From: Echinometra lucunter
Lineage: Eukaryota > Echinodermata > Echinoidea > Camarodonta > Echinometridae
Length of the DNA: 64,000 nt
Reading direction: 5' to 3'
Assembly: GCA_029962745.1 (NCBI GenBank)
Contig: CM057156.1
Coordinates: 34,225,733-34,289,732 of the forward strand
Each line of letters begins with the position of its first letter. Position 1 is the first letter of the stretch. Made by a program: the position numbers and the translations under genes. The notes below the pieces were generated by a model that saw only the letters and a program-made list of their open reading frames with translations, searched no databases and was not told where the DNA came from. Below are positions 1-12,650 of the stretch, piece by piece.

Positions 1-231
1 TTAAAATCCTTAAATTGGCAATGCGATGAAAATGTTAAAATTACTGTTTTTCCCTGCAAATTGACAACTTTATGACTTCTCATCATACATTCTGTCAATT
101 TATATTTATTTCAGATACATGATGTTTTATAAGAAAAATGTAGCAATAAAGAAAAATGTTGGTGTTGCCAATTTGAAGAATAAAAGCTGATCAAATTAGG
201 CTTTAAATAATTCCTATCATGAATGGGTTAA
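1..231 (-). mobile_element. Partial TTAA-flanked MITE (piggyBac-like ends)
   Basis: This stretch is the reverse complement of the left part of the complete element at 61167-61582; both share the blocks around ATTTGAAGAATAAAAGC and GCCAATTT. It ends at 217-231 with the terminal sequence ATGAATGGGTTAA, so TTAA flanks a GGG/CCC terminus, as in piggyBac-type transposons. The other end lies outside the window. It sits in the intron before the exon at 262. No coding capacity is seen. Confidence 0.6.
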
Positions 232-261
232 TCATTTCTGTATTTCATTTTTTCCATGCAG

Positions 262-967
262 GTCATCGAGGGTCATCTGTTGCTAGACTAGAAGAAGCTA
301 AGCAGCGAAGCGCATTGTATGCTTCCCTCTCTGCAGTAGAAACAAAGGTCAAGAAAAGGGTCAAAGCCATTGATAAGAAGTTCAATGATACAGTCACATA
401 TCAGGTGGGTGTAATGACTGGTAAATGCTGTTATTATATACACTGAATGGCTTGATTACAAGTTACATTAAAATGACTAGCTAATAGTCTATGATATCAG
501 ATAAGTCCAAGGTATTATGTGATGGTATACTGTGATACATAAGTAAATAATGAAAAAATTCCTTTTATTTGAATCATGTATCCTGAAAACAAACAAATTT
601 TTAATTTGAAATTATTTGAGAAGGATTTTCATTTTGTTGTATAAGGAATAATTATTTCTAATTCTTGTCATATTGCCAAGATAGTAGAAATGCAATTTCT
701 TTTTGCAAGAAAGAGACTCTGTTGCCTACTTACAATAGATGCATGATAAATGTCTATATTCATTTGATTAAGGTTGCACTTTTTCACTTTGCACAGGGTC
801 GTCCTTACTTAGAGAAGATGAAGTTAGATTGCACAGAGATGCTTTATTGGTTACAGCAAGAGAGAAGAGAGAAAGCATTAGAACGGTCGGCCATATTACA
901 AGATGTAAGGATACCGCTGACAGACTTACCCCCCATTCAGAATATGTCTCCATCCATTTCTCAGTAA
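262..967 (+). CDS. Last two coding exons of an unidentified coiled-coil-like protein gene
   Basis: Two exons can be read. Exon 262-404 follows a CAG acceptor and ends before GTGGGT; exon 797-967 follows ACAG and ends in TAA at 965-967. The phases agree: two bases complete a split codon at 262, and the junction at 404/797 is in phase 0. They encode 104 residues of a C-terminus that is highly charged and probably helical (e.g. RLEEAKQRSALYASL, LQQERREKALERS), followed by a proline- and serine-containing tail. I do not recognise the family, and the 5' part lies outside the window. Confidence is good that this is a real spliced terminus, because both frames stay open and splice signals match; identity is unknown. 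Confidence 0.65.
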
Positions 968-1620
968 CCAAGGTGAACTAGATCTACATGAATTTGAAAC
1001 AGAACCTGGAGTTAAAATGTCAATCAAATGTCATCTGAAGCACTTGGAACATATATTACCTATTTGCTGTGATAATTGAAGATTCTACAAGAATTCACTG
1101 GGTAGAATGTTGCTCATATAATTGTATCAAGTGTAGTTCCAGATTAGCTGTAAGATCAAGATTGATTTAGGAGTGAACACACAATCAGATTAATTAATTG
1201 CAATCAAACTTGATTAAATACAGTTAAACTTGATAAATACAGTTATTGTAGTAAATTATCTATTCTCTGTTTCATTTTGAATCATAGGTAGATTTTTTGT
1301 CAGATATTTTCCAGAAAAAAGAAGAATTGTCACAACTAACTCCAAATGCTAGTTTCATTGAAATGAATAGGAACTGTAGGTGATAATAGTATTCATGTTT
1401 AACTGACTGTGACAAGTATTATTTCAGAGTTATTCAAACAATTAAAAGGTTTATAATGAATGGCTTATGTGTGTACTTTTACAATCTTTTAGCATCATTG
1501 GTGCCTGTGCCTGACAAATTGGGTATTTAGTTAGCCTCCTAATGTGTGGAACTAACTTGCTTGTGGAAAAAACCCCCCAAATTTCACTGCAATGGTGCAC
1601 TATATTTTACCTTGTCAGGG

Positions 1621-1626
1621 AATAAA
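1621..1626 (+). promoter_or_regulatory. Candidate polyadenylation signal AATAAA
   Basis: AATAAA lies about 650 bases after the stop codon at 967 in AT-rich non-coding sequence. It is the first good hexamer I see downstream, so 968 to about 1650 may be the 3' UTR of the unidentified gene. This is position-based inference. Confidence 0.35.
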
Positions 1627-1649
1627 CATATTTAGAATGCACTCTTTTA

Positions 1650-2955
1650 TTTTGAAAGACATATTTTAGTACTGTCCATGGCTTTCAAACAATTTTTTTC
1701 AACCATATACCACCAAAGATAAGAGTTTTTAATCCGTCCATTTGTATTCTTTGAAAATATTTCTGTCTTCTTTTCAAGAGTATGGTGCTGTACAAAGAAA
1801 ATTTCATCAAACTTCTGTAAGAGCATTTTCAATATAATCATAAATATTAAGACAAAGTGTTTTTAAGTGGCGCTGTAATTATCACCAAAGATATGTTTGT
1901 ATCTTACACTTACTGATTCATATTGAAGCTATATGTGCTTATTTGACCATTACTGTATGTCAGTGTCTTGTTTCTGTAATTGATTTAATGTTAACATGGC
2001 ATTCAAATACTGGCTGTAAAGTAGTTTTATGAATTAGTAGAATAATTATCATGAGCTTAAATATTTGTTGAGACTTTTCACAAGAAATATATTTCTAGTA
2101 TTCAGGTTGTGACTTTTTATGTCTTCAATAAGTAATATTATATTTAACTTTGCTACTGTTTCTTTTGATGATAGATTGAAATATATGATCACCTTGTTTG
2201 AAAATGAAGAAGATAACTACTGCCTATATGCACACCTTTCACCAGTAAGCTTACATGTAATATATATGACTATTAGGCAGAACTGTACATTTTGTATATT
2301 TTTGTAAAGTGTATTATACTATTAAAAAATATCTTAATAATGAGTTTTACATGCTTGTACATGTATAAAGATTATCTGTGTCATAATATAATAAATCTGA
2401 AAAACCTCACTTGTGTATGTATACTCGTTGCTTTTCTTTGCCTATCCAAATACCAAAAACCATTACAGAATTTTTCGAAAACATCATCATGAGGTTTGCT
2501 GTGCTAGTGCACAACAGGAAATTAGGCTTTTCTGCTGGTTTTGTAAACACAGAACAAGTTACTAAAGTGATACAAGCCACATTTTAATGACTCAATGTTT
2601 ATTTTTTCCTGACTACTCATTAAAGGGTATATGCTTGTAGGGAAGCAGATGGAGAAACATCTGCTCCAGGACTGTTTCCTATTGGGTGGACTTAGAGAAA
2701 TTGAGGATTGTGAAGCCCTTCCAATGAGCACTAGATCATCAGGTTGGTTTTGAATCCCAACCTCTAATTAAGTGATGGGATCACTTCTGAGCCAGTATCA
2801 GGGAAAGCAGGGAAAGGAGATGAAGAAAATGAAGCTATAACAGAACATTCAAGATGGGGGGGGGGGGGTATCAAAATGAAGAGAAAAGGGTGATTAAACA
2901 GTCCTAATAAAACAAAACAAGATTATACCTTGAGTTTGGGTGCTCTTACATTCAT
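1650..2955. other. Intergenic stretch without recognised genes
   Basis: AT-rich single-copy-looking sequence between the unidentified gene and the microsatellite upstream of MRPS27. The short open frames here have no splice signals or recognisable similarity. Nothing functional is supported. Confidence 0.4.
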
Positions 2956-2967
2956 TATATGATGACA

Positions 2968-2982
2968 GTGATGATGGTAATG

Positions 2983-3014
<32 letters not shown>

Positions 3015-3032
3015 GATGATGCATGATGATGC

Positions 3033-3076
<44 letters not shown>
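2968..3076. repeat. (GAT/ATG)n microsatellite
   Basis: Imperfect trinucleotide array of GAT/ATG, interrupted by two GCATGATGAT units near 3020-3035. It lies about 400 bases upstream of the MRPS27 start codon. Confidence 0.9.
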
Positions 3077-3079
<3 letters not shown>

Positions 3080-3472
3080 ATGCTTATTTAGTAAACCTAT
3101 TAGTATTTTTTTCCATCAGGTATACGGAGGCTTTATGGCCATTTCTTTCTCTTGACTTTAAAACCATTTTTTTTTTTCATAGAAGAAAATTAAGATAACA
3201 GCATGTAAGTTTCTGATATAGCTTGCCACTATGAATCAGTTCACTACAAACCATTACAGGTGTATTAGCCTTAATCTTTATAATTTTCTTAACCAAAAGC
3301 ATTTTGTTAAACAGTACCATTGAAAAGAGTGAACAAAAGGAAGAAGAATCGTTTAAGGCCCGGGTTTGAGGCATGACATGTATTAGCACTTCTGATTTTA
3401 GCAACTATTTCGAACCCTCAAATATTCTAACGAGTACAACAGCACAACTATTCTTGTACGTGCATGCGCAAC

Positions 3473-6400
3473 ATGGCAGCGTTCATAAAACCCAAGTTTC
3501 TGAGCAAATTATCGCCTTTAATATCAACACTTTCAAGGACATGTCAACTAAAATGCATTGGGAACACCAGGGCATCTATTTTCTTTCAGTGTAAGTACTG
3601 ATGTATGATGTTGAGGTTTGTTATAAGTATGTTATTAGGTATACTAACTGTTAGCTCGGCTCATCAGCCGTCCATAGCATGCATCACTCACTCAGCCCGC
3701 CAGGTCTGTCGGCGTCGTTATTGAGTGACTAGAGGGCTAAGGATAGTACAGACGGACTGACACGCATTTACTTTCTTTGCATTTTAGCTCTGCATTTGGC
3801 CTTGCAGCCTTTGCTACCTGTTTTTATTCAATTCGATTGACCATCTAGTGCTCATGAAAATTTATTCAGTTGGATAAACAGTTTACTACCTTTTGCATGT
3901 TTTGTGGTTCTCTAGATCTATAAATAATGATAACCCCTCCAACAACACTGAATAATGATGAATCAAAGAAGAATTTTTGTATTAAAGACATTGGTTAACA
4001 TTGTTATGATTTAAAAAAAAAAATCTTGTTTTGTTACTTGAAAATGGGATAAACATAAGGGTTATAGTGTAAAAATACCAGTCTGAAAGTTTCAAAGTAT
4101 AATTTCCACAGGAAATATTTTTAAATATCAAAAATGTGAACCAATGTTTGAAAACTATACAAGGGTCGGTTGCACAGAATAGACATAAGGAGTGCGCATG
4201 CGCGTATGACTCACCTTACCGTACTGTGTGTATTGGCGAATCACACGGTGGGAGGCACATAACGGCATTTTCAAATTCAAGCAAAGTGGTCCTCTTAGTG
4301 ATTGTCTCGTGAGACGAAGGATAATAAAATCGCCGTTTGCGTCTAACTTACACTTTTTCATTCCAAATTATGGTTGGTGTCAGGGTTTTTGAGTACAGAT
4401 ACAAGTACTCATACACATGTTTCATCTTAGTTTGAGAATTTTTTAAATCAGCTACTCACAAAGTTAGCCAATGCCTTTAATTATACAATGGAAGGTTTTT
4501 GTCTTGTGTTGTTACTATTTACCTTATGAAATGCATATTTTCTTTTCATACACCTGTATGTTCAAGTGACTGAGCTTTTACCTACAAAACAATTACTTAC
4601 TTACTTACTTACTTCCAGGATACTGCCCAACTCCCCTAAAAGGGGTCAAACGGGCAGGGTTAGGGTGCGCTGATGGTCGTTACGCGGAGGTGAGAGGCGA
4701 TGCTTAGTATTGATTTTGGTTTAGGTACTTCTGGATTGTTACTTTGAATTTGTCTTTGTCGAGAATTGATTTGATTGAGTTTGGCAAGTTGTTCCAGTCA
4801 ACAACAGAACGTGGTATAAAAGAAAACTTATAGCAGTTTTTGTTAGTTGCAATCGGAATAAAGCTATTTGTGGTTGAGGTATTACGCAGGTTCCTTTGGG
4901 CCGGGCGCAGGGTGGATCGCAGCGGCACGGCGAGCTGGCCCGACAATGCCTGCTGGAAGATTGACATTCGGTTTGCTTTCCGTCTCTGTTGAAGAGACTC
5001 TATTTTGAGTGTCTTCTTCATATCAGTTACACTGCATTTTCTTTCATACTTTCCGGTGATAAAACGAACTGCCCTATTCTGGATTTGCTCTAATTTATTG
5101 ATGAGTGTTTGAGTATGCGGATTAATTAATTTGAATAGAGAATTGAGATTTAGGGTTTATACTAATTACCCTCCATTCTTCATTGCTCTGCTCATCTCTT
5201 CAGACTATCCATCAAGAGTTTATTCTCCATTCTGTATCCCTCTAGATCTACATATTCCCATTTCAATCTTCCATATTGATACCAAGCTCCACAATTCTTA
5301 ATGTACAAAGTGTTCAAAACCTGCTTCTCCATAAATCCTACATGCCTTAGCAGTATACCCAGTTGTTGGATGTCCGGACAGGTTGTATATCCGGACAGTC
5401 GATTTTAAACAGCAAATTGAGAAAGTTCACAAGCAAATCTCTTTAATGTTTTAGCACAAACTGTTAGACAATATTATAGTGAACAAATATTGAAGATGAT
5501 TAGCACAAATCAATGCATAGTTTTTGTTTAATCCAAAGACAAAAAAGAAGGCTTCCTTTTTGTTTCGTGTCCGGACACCCAACCCCCCATCCTACTTATG
5601 TACATGACATTTTTTTCCCCTGTTTATTCCAAATGTTAAAAACAAAATTTCAGGAACCATATGATATTGAACCTCCACACGTGGGATGTGTGGAATTAAA
5701 GAGCTGTTCATTTTCACATAATGCATTCTAAAGATGGTTAAACATGCTAATCTCCTCCTTTTTTTTCCAATTCTGATATATTTTGATGAAATACAGCCCA
5801 AAGAACACTCCTATCTGATGCCTACCATGCTGATGAGACTTGGATTAATAGAGAGAGGATTGTTGTTGATATGGGTAAGCTTGCTGGAAAACGTCAAATC
5901 ATGTTGTATGCTGATTATGCAAATCACGACGTCGGTTATTTCTTTTTGCTGAAAAAAAAGTGAATATATGCAGACAAAACACTTTTGTGGAATATATTTC
6001 ATATGTTTATAAGTGAACTGAAATATTAGCTTTGGGAAGTTAGAGGAGTGGACTTTAATGTGACTAAATTCCTGTTGTGTCATCAGTTAGAGCAGTAATG
6101 TACTTGTTTAGACTTGTTTAGATTAAAAAGTTTATCCATTTTCATTTGTTACAGATGAAATGAAGATCAACCTTGACAGAGCTTTTTATGATCTGAAAGA
6201 ACCAATCATGTCTGTTGAATTACACAAGGTAATACTAATATATTCAAAGGGCAACTTTAATTACTTTGAGCTGTGCATCTTTATATCTAGTTCCTCTTAA
6301 AACTTATGCTGATATGTTTGGTTTGGTTTGTTTCACCTGACCGCTAAGTAAGCAACCAGAGGACCAATGGTTTTGAGTCCTCTCTGAGGGACCTCATGAA

Positions 6401-9400
6401 GATTAATGCCTTAGCTAAGGGCGCTAGGGCATTGACTTTGTTTTGAACGCTGGTCATTGGATTACGGGACCACTGCTTACCAAGTCAGCTATCAGGCCTT
6501 CTCAGTTCTTCGTTATCAGTTAAAATTTTTGCAATCTGTTGAATTTACCCATTTCAATGTTGGGCAGACCTCTTCAAGAAATGTAAAGATAAATTATGTT
6601 TATATAATGTTCCTATTACTGTACAATATTTTAACAAAAAGTGGTCATACTTTATTGATGGCATTCTGTTAGTCAAACACTATGGACACTGCCCCTCCAT
6701 TCCTTCTGTTTTGTGCCTTATTTGTTTATTTGTTTTTTAAACCCTTAGTACATTGACAATGTGTACGATAAGGAAGAACTGGATGTTGCTGAAGGATACT
6801 TATATAGGTGAGTTGGTTCATTTTCTGCTGGATAACTATTTTCTTGTGCCTCATGTAAATAAGTGTCTGGTAGGAATTCTTGAATTCTGTTATGACAGAA
6901 AATAAGACTTTAATGATGTAAACTGGACAAGTACTGAATGTTTAGATATCACAACCTATTTTTTGTGAGTTTCTTTTGAGATTTTGAAATGCTTTAAAAT
7001 GGAAAGAAATATGTGTATTTGTATGTGATTTAAGGAGCAGCTCCACTATGCAGATATTTTACTTACATGGGGCTAACCCAAGATAATATACATATGTCTC
7101 TTGCTCTTTTTTTAACAAACAGCTACAGACATTCTCCTGTAGGCCACCATCTTAGACCATCTACAGTACATTCTTGGCTGAGATTATGTATTGAATTAGG
7201 TTACCCCAAACAGGCTCTGAAGATTCTACAAAATAAGGCAAGTATTAAATGTTCAGACACTTGCATGCTGTTGTATTTTTGTATGTAAATGCTTTTTTCG
7301 GGTTTTAATGCGTCTTGCAAAGATCAAGTGAATTTATAAATGTTGCCGGGAAAGGGGGGGGGGGTGCCAAACAGTTATTCAAAGTTTTCATTGATGCTTA
7401 TGCATATGACAGTTTGTGTGTTTTTAAATATTTAATTTACTTTGCATATCAAGCATTAATAAATATGTGCTTTCAGAAGTAATTTTCAAAGCTTCTGGGA
7501 TATGGGGTATGATTTGAGATGATTGTGAATTTTCCTGGTATGATGATACCAACATAAATCAGTGGCAATTGCACAATTATTACAGCTTGTAGTAGAGTGG
7601 TTTGATTGGTCAGGTTAATTTGATTACTGACACACTTTATAAGTTTTATCAAAATCAGGGAAATCAAATTGATGAAATCTTTAGCATTAAGGTGTAATTA
7701 TTTCATCAAGTGAAAGTTTCATACAGTGTGCATGATATATTATTATGTTCATGTCTCTTTAAACCTGATTTCTGATGTTAAGATAATGTATTATATTCCT
7801 ATGCAGAGAGACTATGGACTCTTCCCTGAAAACTACACATACAATCTCTTGCTGGATACATTCTTAAGAGGAGATGACATTAAAAGTAGGGCTTTCTATT
7901 TTACACATTTTATTGTTTTTAATGTAACGGTTGTTGTTACGAATAAGATGTTACTAACAAAGATTCCATTTCTTCCTATATATAAATTCTAACTGAGAGT
8001 GTTTTTCTCAGGTCAATTCTGTAGTCCAGTTTACATCACATATATGGTATGATTTGCTAATGCTTAAAGAGTACAAAAAAAAAAAATACATTTTGCTCTG
8101 TAAGTTGGGGTTTAGTGTCCCTATAGGCTATACTATATTCACAATATGAGCTTTGAATTTTACTTCTATAAAGAGATATTGTGACTTTTTTGTGAGTTCA
8201 TGTATACTCCAAAAGTAAATAGTAAAACAGACTAGTTGGCATATGCATGTGCCCTAATTGTGTGATCTTATGCATTTCTTTATTCTCTTCAAACTCTTTA
8301 ACTATTAACCCCTAGAATGCCCAGTAATTTTTTTTTTTTTTTTTTTTGGGGGGGGGGGGGGGGTGATTTCATATTTACTAGTTGTACAAAAGTTATTATT
8401 TTCAGGTGATTGGTACACTTTAAATCTGAACTGTGTTTTGACTATCTACTTTATAACAGGTGCTTGTGATGTTGCCACAGTAATGATGAAGGAAGAGACT
8501 TTAGAGAACTGTCCTCTATCTCAGCTCTTGTCTCTATATGCCTGCCATCAATACTTGAAGTTGGGAGAAATTCCCCAGGCAAGTATTCTTTAGTTATTAT
8601 ATTTGTGAACTTAGGGACTGAAAATCACTGATTGATTTGGGACCACAGTGCCTTTAATGCTACGTTCACACCTTTCCGTATTTGGCTTGCATATTGCTGC
8701 GCTATCGATTCGCAGCCGTACCCAGCAATACGCAGCAAATCTGACGCGAGCAGTCACACTATTGTGTATCTAGCTCGTATTATGCTGCTCATAAAAAGCA
8801 AATGGCGTACAAGCTAAACTCACAGTATATCGAGCACTAACGCAGCTGTTCTTGCCGCTGCGAGTGGTGTGCGAGCAACAGCGCAACATTACGCGCAATC
8901 ATGTGAACAATAACGAGCTAAAGCGAGGTAAATCATGCAAGAAACACAGCTATAGGCAATAACAAGCGCTCCAAAAAAGAGACGATTTGACCTTGCGCTT
9001 GCTTGGGATAATTAAAAAAATTTTTAAACCAGCGAGCAACCAGCGCGGGTCCATGCGCTAGTCTGCGCATTGAGTACGATGAGAGCACGTTTCATTGCGC
9101 TTTATTGAGTATGACTGCTTATGTCTGCGTTTGGTCAATACGCAGTAATACGCAAGCCAAATATGTAGCATAAGAGGTGCTTGATAATAGTAATATTCTG
9201 CATTTATATAGGGCCTACTACATCTCTCTGAGATGCATCTAAGTGCTTTACAGAATATTATTACCTCCATGATCAGATTTAGGCTTGCCCCCATACAATG
9301 TATGCACCTTCTCCACTCCCGAAGGAGCATTCCAGCCAGGCACCATTTTACAGGTGCTTACAATGCTAAACAAATCACAATGACTTTCGCATCCTACCAG

Positions 9401-12400
9401 GTAACCACTTAACACATGGGTGGAGAGTGGGTTGAATTCAATGATATTCTGGAAAGGAGGTGGTTCTGCTTCTGAGGTAGCTTTTATAGCAAAACAGAGT
9501 GGTGCAAAAAGACACGTCCGGATCGCAAACAATAAAAACAACAAAAGGCATTTTACCAATACAGGGGAAACTCGGTATAACGAGGTCGTCGGGACCGAAG
9601 GGTTTTCCTCGTTATAGCCGTTACCTCGTTATATCAGAACAAACAAAAAAGTGTATGTATGGGACTACATGTACATACATGAATGTACAGAGGTCTGCTG
9701 CCGCTACTTATGAACTCATTTTGCAGCCACAGAGACATTGATAATAACATCATCCTCTGATCTAGCTGATAATATTCTGGATAATATTAGAAAATGTGTT
9801 CAAACTACTAATTTCAGACGCCAAAATTACCGATGACATGAAAGTTCATCGCACCATCGAGGTTGCCTGTTCTGCGATATGAAAAAAAAAAGTTACGCGC
9901 TGTACTATGCTACAAATAAAAAACGTAATCTGCGTGCATCGGCCGCCCAGTTGAGCGAACTGGGACTTGTTTGTGCCAGTAGTGGTGCCGTTATCTCTGC
10001 TGAATGGTTTTTGCGGGGGTTTTTGTTGATAAAGCTGCAGTGAAATTTGCTTGGTCGTTATAACGGGAATGATTATCAATGTATTTCTTTGTTTAAGGGG
10101 TTCAGGATTTAGCTCGTTATAGCCGATATCTCGTTATAACCGATCTCGTTATAACAGGTTCATGCCGCCATAGACTTACACGTAAGTAAATTTGGGACCG
10201 TGACAAAACCCTCGTTATAGCCGTTACCTCGTTATAGCCGAGCTCGTTATATCGGGATTTCCCTGTATATTATTTATGCATAAATGCAATGTCACTGTTT
10301 TTTCTACAGGAGGAGCAGTGGGATATTGGAATGACATTAGCTGATGCTAGCTGTGGTGTAGAAGGTACTCTTGCACTGAGCTATCATGCCATAGGTTATG
10401 TGATGACAGGGGATATGAACAAGGCTATCAAGGTTATCCAGAATGCTACTCAGAGGGATGGAGCAAAGATTGCCCAAGAAGCAGTGAGTAGGGTACTATC
10501 TTCCACATCCCCCTTTCTGACAAATAAATAATTCTGAATGAGGGTCCATTGGTCATAAGTATATGACTGTGCAAAGACTGTAATAGTAACAATTTATGAA
10601 AAAAAAAATTGAATGCGATTCAAATTTCTTTTGTACCGGTACCTAATCACAGCAGGAGTTATTTTTGTCAATTGAAAATATTTGTTGGTTCCTGTTGCTG
10701 TTGAGAGTGATTAAACATGGATTAGGGAATTTTCTTGTATAGTGAACAAATAGGCAGAAACATATGATAGTGGTTCAAGAGATTGCAGAATTTATACTCA
10801 AGGTAACAGTGAATAAAAATTTGGGACAGCTTTTTTGTTGTTAGTGGTTATAAATTTCAAAGAAATACCTGACTTTGATGTCATCCTGATATCAGTATTC
10901 ATGGTAATATTTCTGCAATATTCACTGTTAATTACTTGCTGCCTTAGAATGTTTATATACCGAACATCCATTTGTAAATGGTGTTTTTGTCTCTTTATCT
11001 TACAGATTGACAGAATAGCTAAACTTCTGCAAGGAATAGAGGACCAGGATACAGATCTTCAAAAATTATTTGAGGTATGACTTTTTATAATTGTGTATCA
11101 TTTCTACATTATGTCAGTTTCATTTTTGTCTCGCCCACCAGAGGTGAAGACGAGACTAATGCTACGTTCACACCTTTGCATATTTGGCTTGTGTATTGCC
11201 TCGTATTGATCGAAGGCAGACATAAGCAGTCGTACCCAATAAAGTGCAATGAAACATGCTCTACTCGTACTCAATGCGCAGACTGGCGCATAGGCCTGCG
11301 CTGGTCACTCGCTAGTTTAGAAATTTTTTAAATTATTGCAAGCAAGCGCAAGGTCAAATCGTCTCTTTTTTTTTTTACCTCGCTTTAGCTCGTTGTTGTT
11401 CGCATGATTGCATGTAATGTTGTGCTGTGTTGTGCTAATGTTACTCACGCACCACTCGCAGCAGCAAGAACCTCTGCGTTAGTGCTCGATATACTGTGAG
11501 TTTAGCTCGTACGCCATTTGCTTTGTATGAGCAGCATAATATGAGCTAGATACGCAATAGTGTGACTGCTAGCGTCAGATTTGCTGTGTATTGCTGGGTA
11601 CGGCTGCGAATTAATAGCGCAGCAATACGCAAGCCAAATACGCAAAGGTGTGAACATAGCATAAGGGATCCAAATGGCGTCCGTGTGTCACAAATGTTAA
11701 AGTTTAACTGCAAGACTCTCTTATGATGCATAACTTGGCAACTGTTGTTGCAATGGCAACCAAACTTGGGTTATAGATGCACTTGGGGTACATTCATGTT
11801 ATGATGCCTTTAGAGGTCACATGGTAAGGTCGAAGGTCATTTGAGGTCAAATGTTAAAGTTTACCTGCAAGACTCTCTTATGACAGATAATTTTGCAACT
11901 GTCTCTCACTTTTCAACCAAACTTGGGTTGTAGATGTACTAAGGGAATTGCTCCCTTTTCAACCATAATTGGGTCATAGATACACTTGGGGGACCTTCAT
12001 GTTACAGAGGTGTTGAAGTTTTCCGGCAAAAGTATCTTATTGCCTCTGCTAAAACGAAGTTGGTGAGGGGACTATGAAATGGCCTCTTTGCGTGTGTGTT
12101 TGTGTGCATGTGTGTGTCTGTGCGTATGTCTCTGTGTCTTCTAGTTATTTTTACAAGTGGGCGAGACACAATATCGCTAATGCCTCGTTTGTTTGATGGT
12201 GTCCAATCTGACCTTAGATAATTAGCCATTAACTTCATCAGAGAAGTGTAAAAATTAATCTTGAGTTGGGAATTCAGATTTTCAACTGTCTTTCTTTATA
12301 CTGTCTATTGATTTCAGACCACATTCAAAACACTCAGAGACCAAGGTAAAGTGACTGGAGACACCTTAGAATCCCTCCTGGAATCAGAAACCTCCTCCAG

Positions 12401-12650
12401 GCTCCTTGATCTGGAGCGTAAGGACACTGAAAGCTACACCTCTATCTTAGAGGCTTGGCATAAAGAACACATGGAAGCCTTAGAGAGACAGAGGATAGCA
12501 GAGCTGGAGGCTGAGAGGAAGGTTAAGGAGAAACGTCTAGATGAACTGTTGAGAGCTACAGGAGGTATCAAGTACTGGGCAGAGAAGATTGCAGAAGCCA
12601 AGAAGGGGAAAGCATCCAAGGAAGGGGAAGTTCAGGAAATGAATAGGTAG
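3473..12650 (+). CDS. MRPS27: Mitochondrial ribosomal protein S27 (mS27), complete ten-exon gene
   Basis: MRPS27 is a pentatricopeptide-repeat-type protein of the small mitoribosomal subunit that contacts 12S rRNA in the mitochondrial matrix. Coding exons: 3473-3590, 5797-5874, 6155-6228, 6749-6807, 7123-7237, 7807-7885, 8460-8578, 10310-10483, 11006-11074, 12318-12650. They total 1218 bases, 405 codons plus TAG, and every junction keeps phase; the human protein is 414 residues. Exon 1 gives a basic, Ser/Leu-rich, acid-free leader, as expected of a mitochondrial presequence. Family-typical segments follow: RTLLSDAYH (about 42-50), YRHSPV (about 111-116), GLFPENYTYNLLLDTF (about 151-166), and a lysine/glutamate-rich helical C-terminus from about residue 295. 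Introns after 7237 and 8578 start with GCAAGT instead of GT. The family assignment is from remembered similarity; exon boundaries are read directly. Confidence 0.93.
4590..5150 (-). mobile_element. 5'-truncated non-LTR retrotransposon, 3' end of ORF2
   Basis: Read on the minus strand, about 5115 to 4704 encodes the C-terminus of a LINE reverse transcriptase: LEQIQNRAVRFITGKY, a basic linker, then SFIPRSVVDWNNLPNSI, a motif typical of CR1/L2/jockey-type ORF2 tails. A 3' UTR follows and ends in a short (AAGT)n tail at 4597-4615 (TTAC/ACTT repeats on the + strand). The insertion lies in MRPS27 intron 1, antisense to the gene. The rest of the element is missing, as usual for 5' truncation. Confidence 0.75.
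5365..5583. mobile_element. Short MITE with 16-bp terminal inverted repeats
   Basis: The ends GTTGGATGTCCGGACA (5365-5380) and TGTCCGGACACCCAAC (5568-5583) are inverted copies with one mismatch. The interior is AT-rich and non-coding. It lies in MRPS27 intron 1, about 210 bases before exon 2. No target duplication was established. Confidence 0.5.
8656..9174 (+). mobile_element. MITE family A, copy 1
   Basis: Begins ATGCTACGTTCACACCTTTC and ends with the inverted form (CAAGCCAAATATGTAGCAT), the last inverted repeat being partly deleted. The interior carries palindromic GCGCAAT/CGCAG-rich blocks. A second copy in the opposite internal orientation is at 11158-11664. Located in the intron between MRPS27 exons 7 and 8. 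Non-coding. Confidence 0.7.
9180..9558. repeat. Dispersed repeat, family not assigned
   Basis: Sequence containing GCATTTATATAGGGCCTACT and AGTGCTTTACAGAATATT, a signature I associate with interspersed repeats of sea urchins and other invertebrates. It abuts MITE A on one side and the pogo-like element on the other. The short open frames have no recognisable domain. Confidence 0.35.
9562..10265. mobile_element. Non-autonomous pogo/Tigger-like element with TA duplication
   Basis: Ends are CAGGGGAAACTCGGTATAAC and the inverted counterpart ending GTTATATCGGGATTTCCCTG, each flanked by TA (9560-9561, 10266-10267). The interior repeats CTCGTTATA(G/A)CCG motifs on both sides. CAG-GGAAA-CTCG-TATAACGAG ends with TA duplications are typical of pogo/Tigger elements. 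No transposase frame is present, so it would have to be mobilised in trans. It lies in the intron before MRPS27 exon 8. Confidence 0.75.
11128..12167. mobile_element. GTCTCGCC-terminated repeat element interrupted by MITE A
   Basis: The ends GTCTCGCCCAC (11128) and GTGGGCGAGAC (to 12167) are perfect 11-base inverted repeats. The interior after 11665 contains two diverged units of about 170 bp with AAGACTCTCTTATGA and AACCAAACTTGGGTT, and several AGGTCA half-sites. MITE A copy 2 is inserted near the left end. The element at 52466-54212 has related ends and also encloses tandem units. It lies in the last MRPS27 intron. Confidence 0.55.
11158..11664 (-). mobile_element. MITE family A, copy 2 (inverted relative to copy 1)
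   Basis: Starts ATGCTACGTTCACACCTTTG and ends GGTGTGAACATAGCAT, giving long terminal inverted repeats. The internal order of shared blocks is reversed compared with 8656-9174. Non-coding, inserted within the GTCTCGCC element. Confidence 0.75.

Noticed and set aside
3177..3404. Minus-strand 75-codon frame upstream of MRPS27
   Set aside because: Overlaps the probable promoter of MRPS27, is low in coding character and has no recognised domain.
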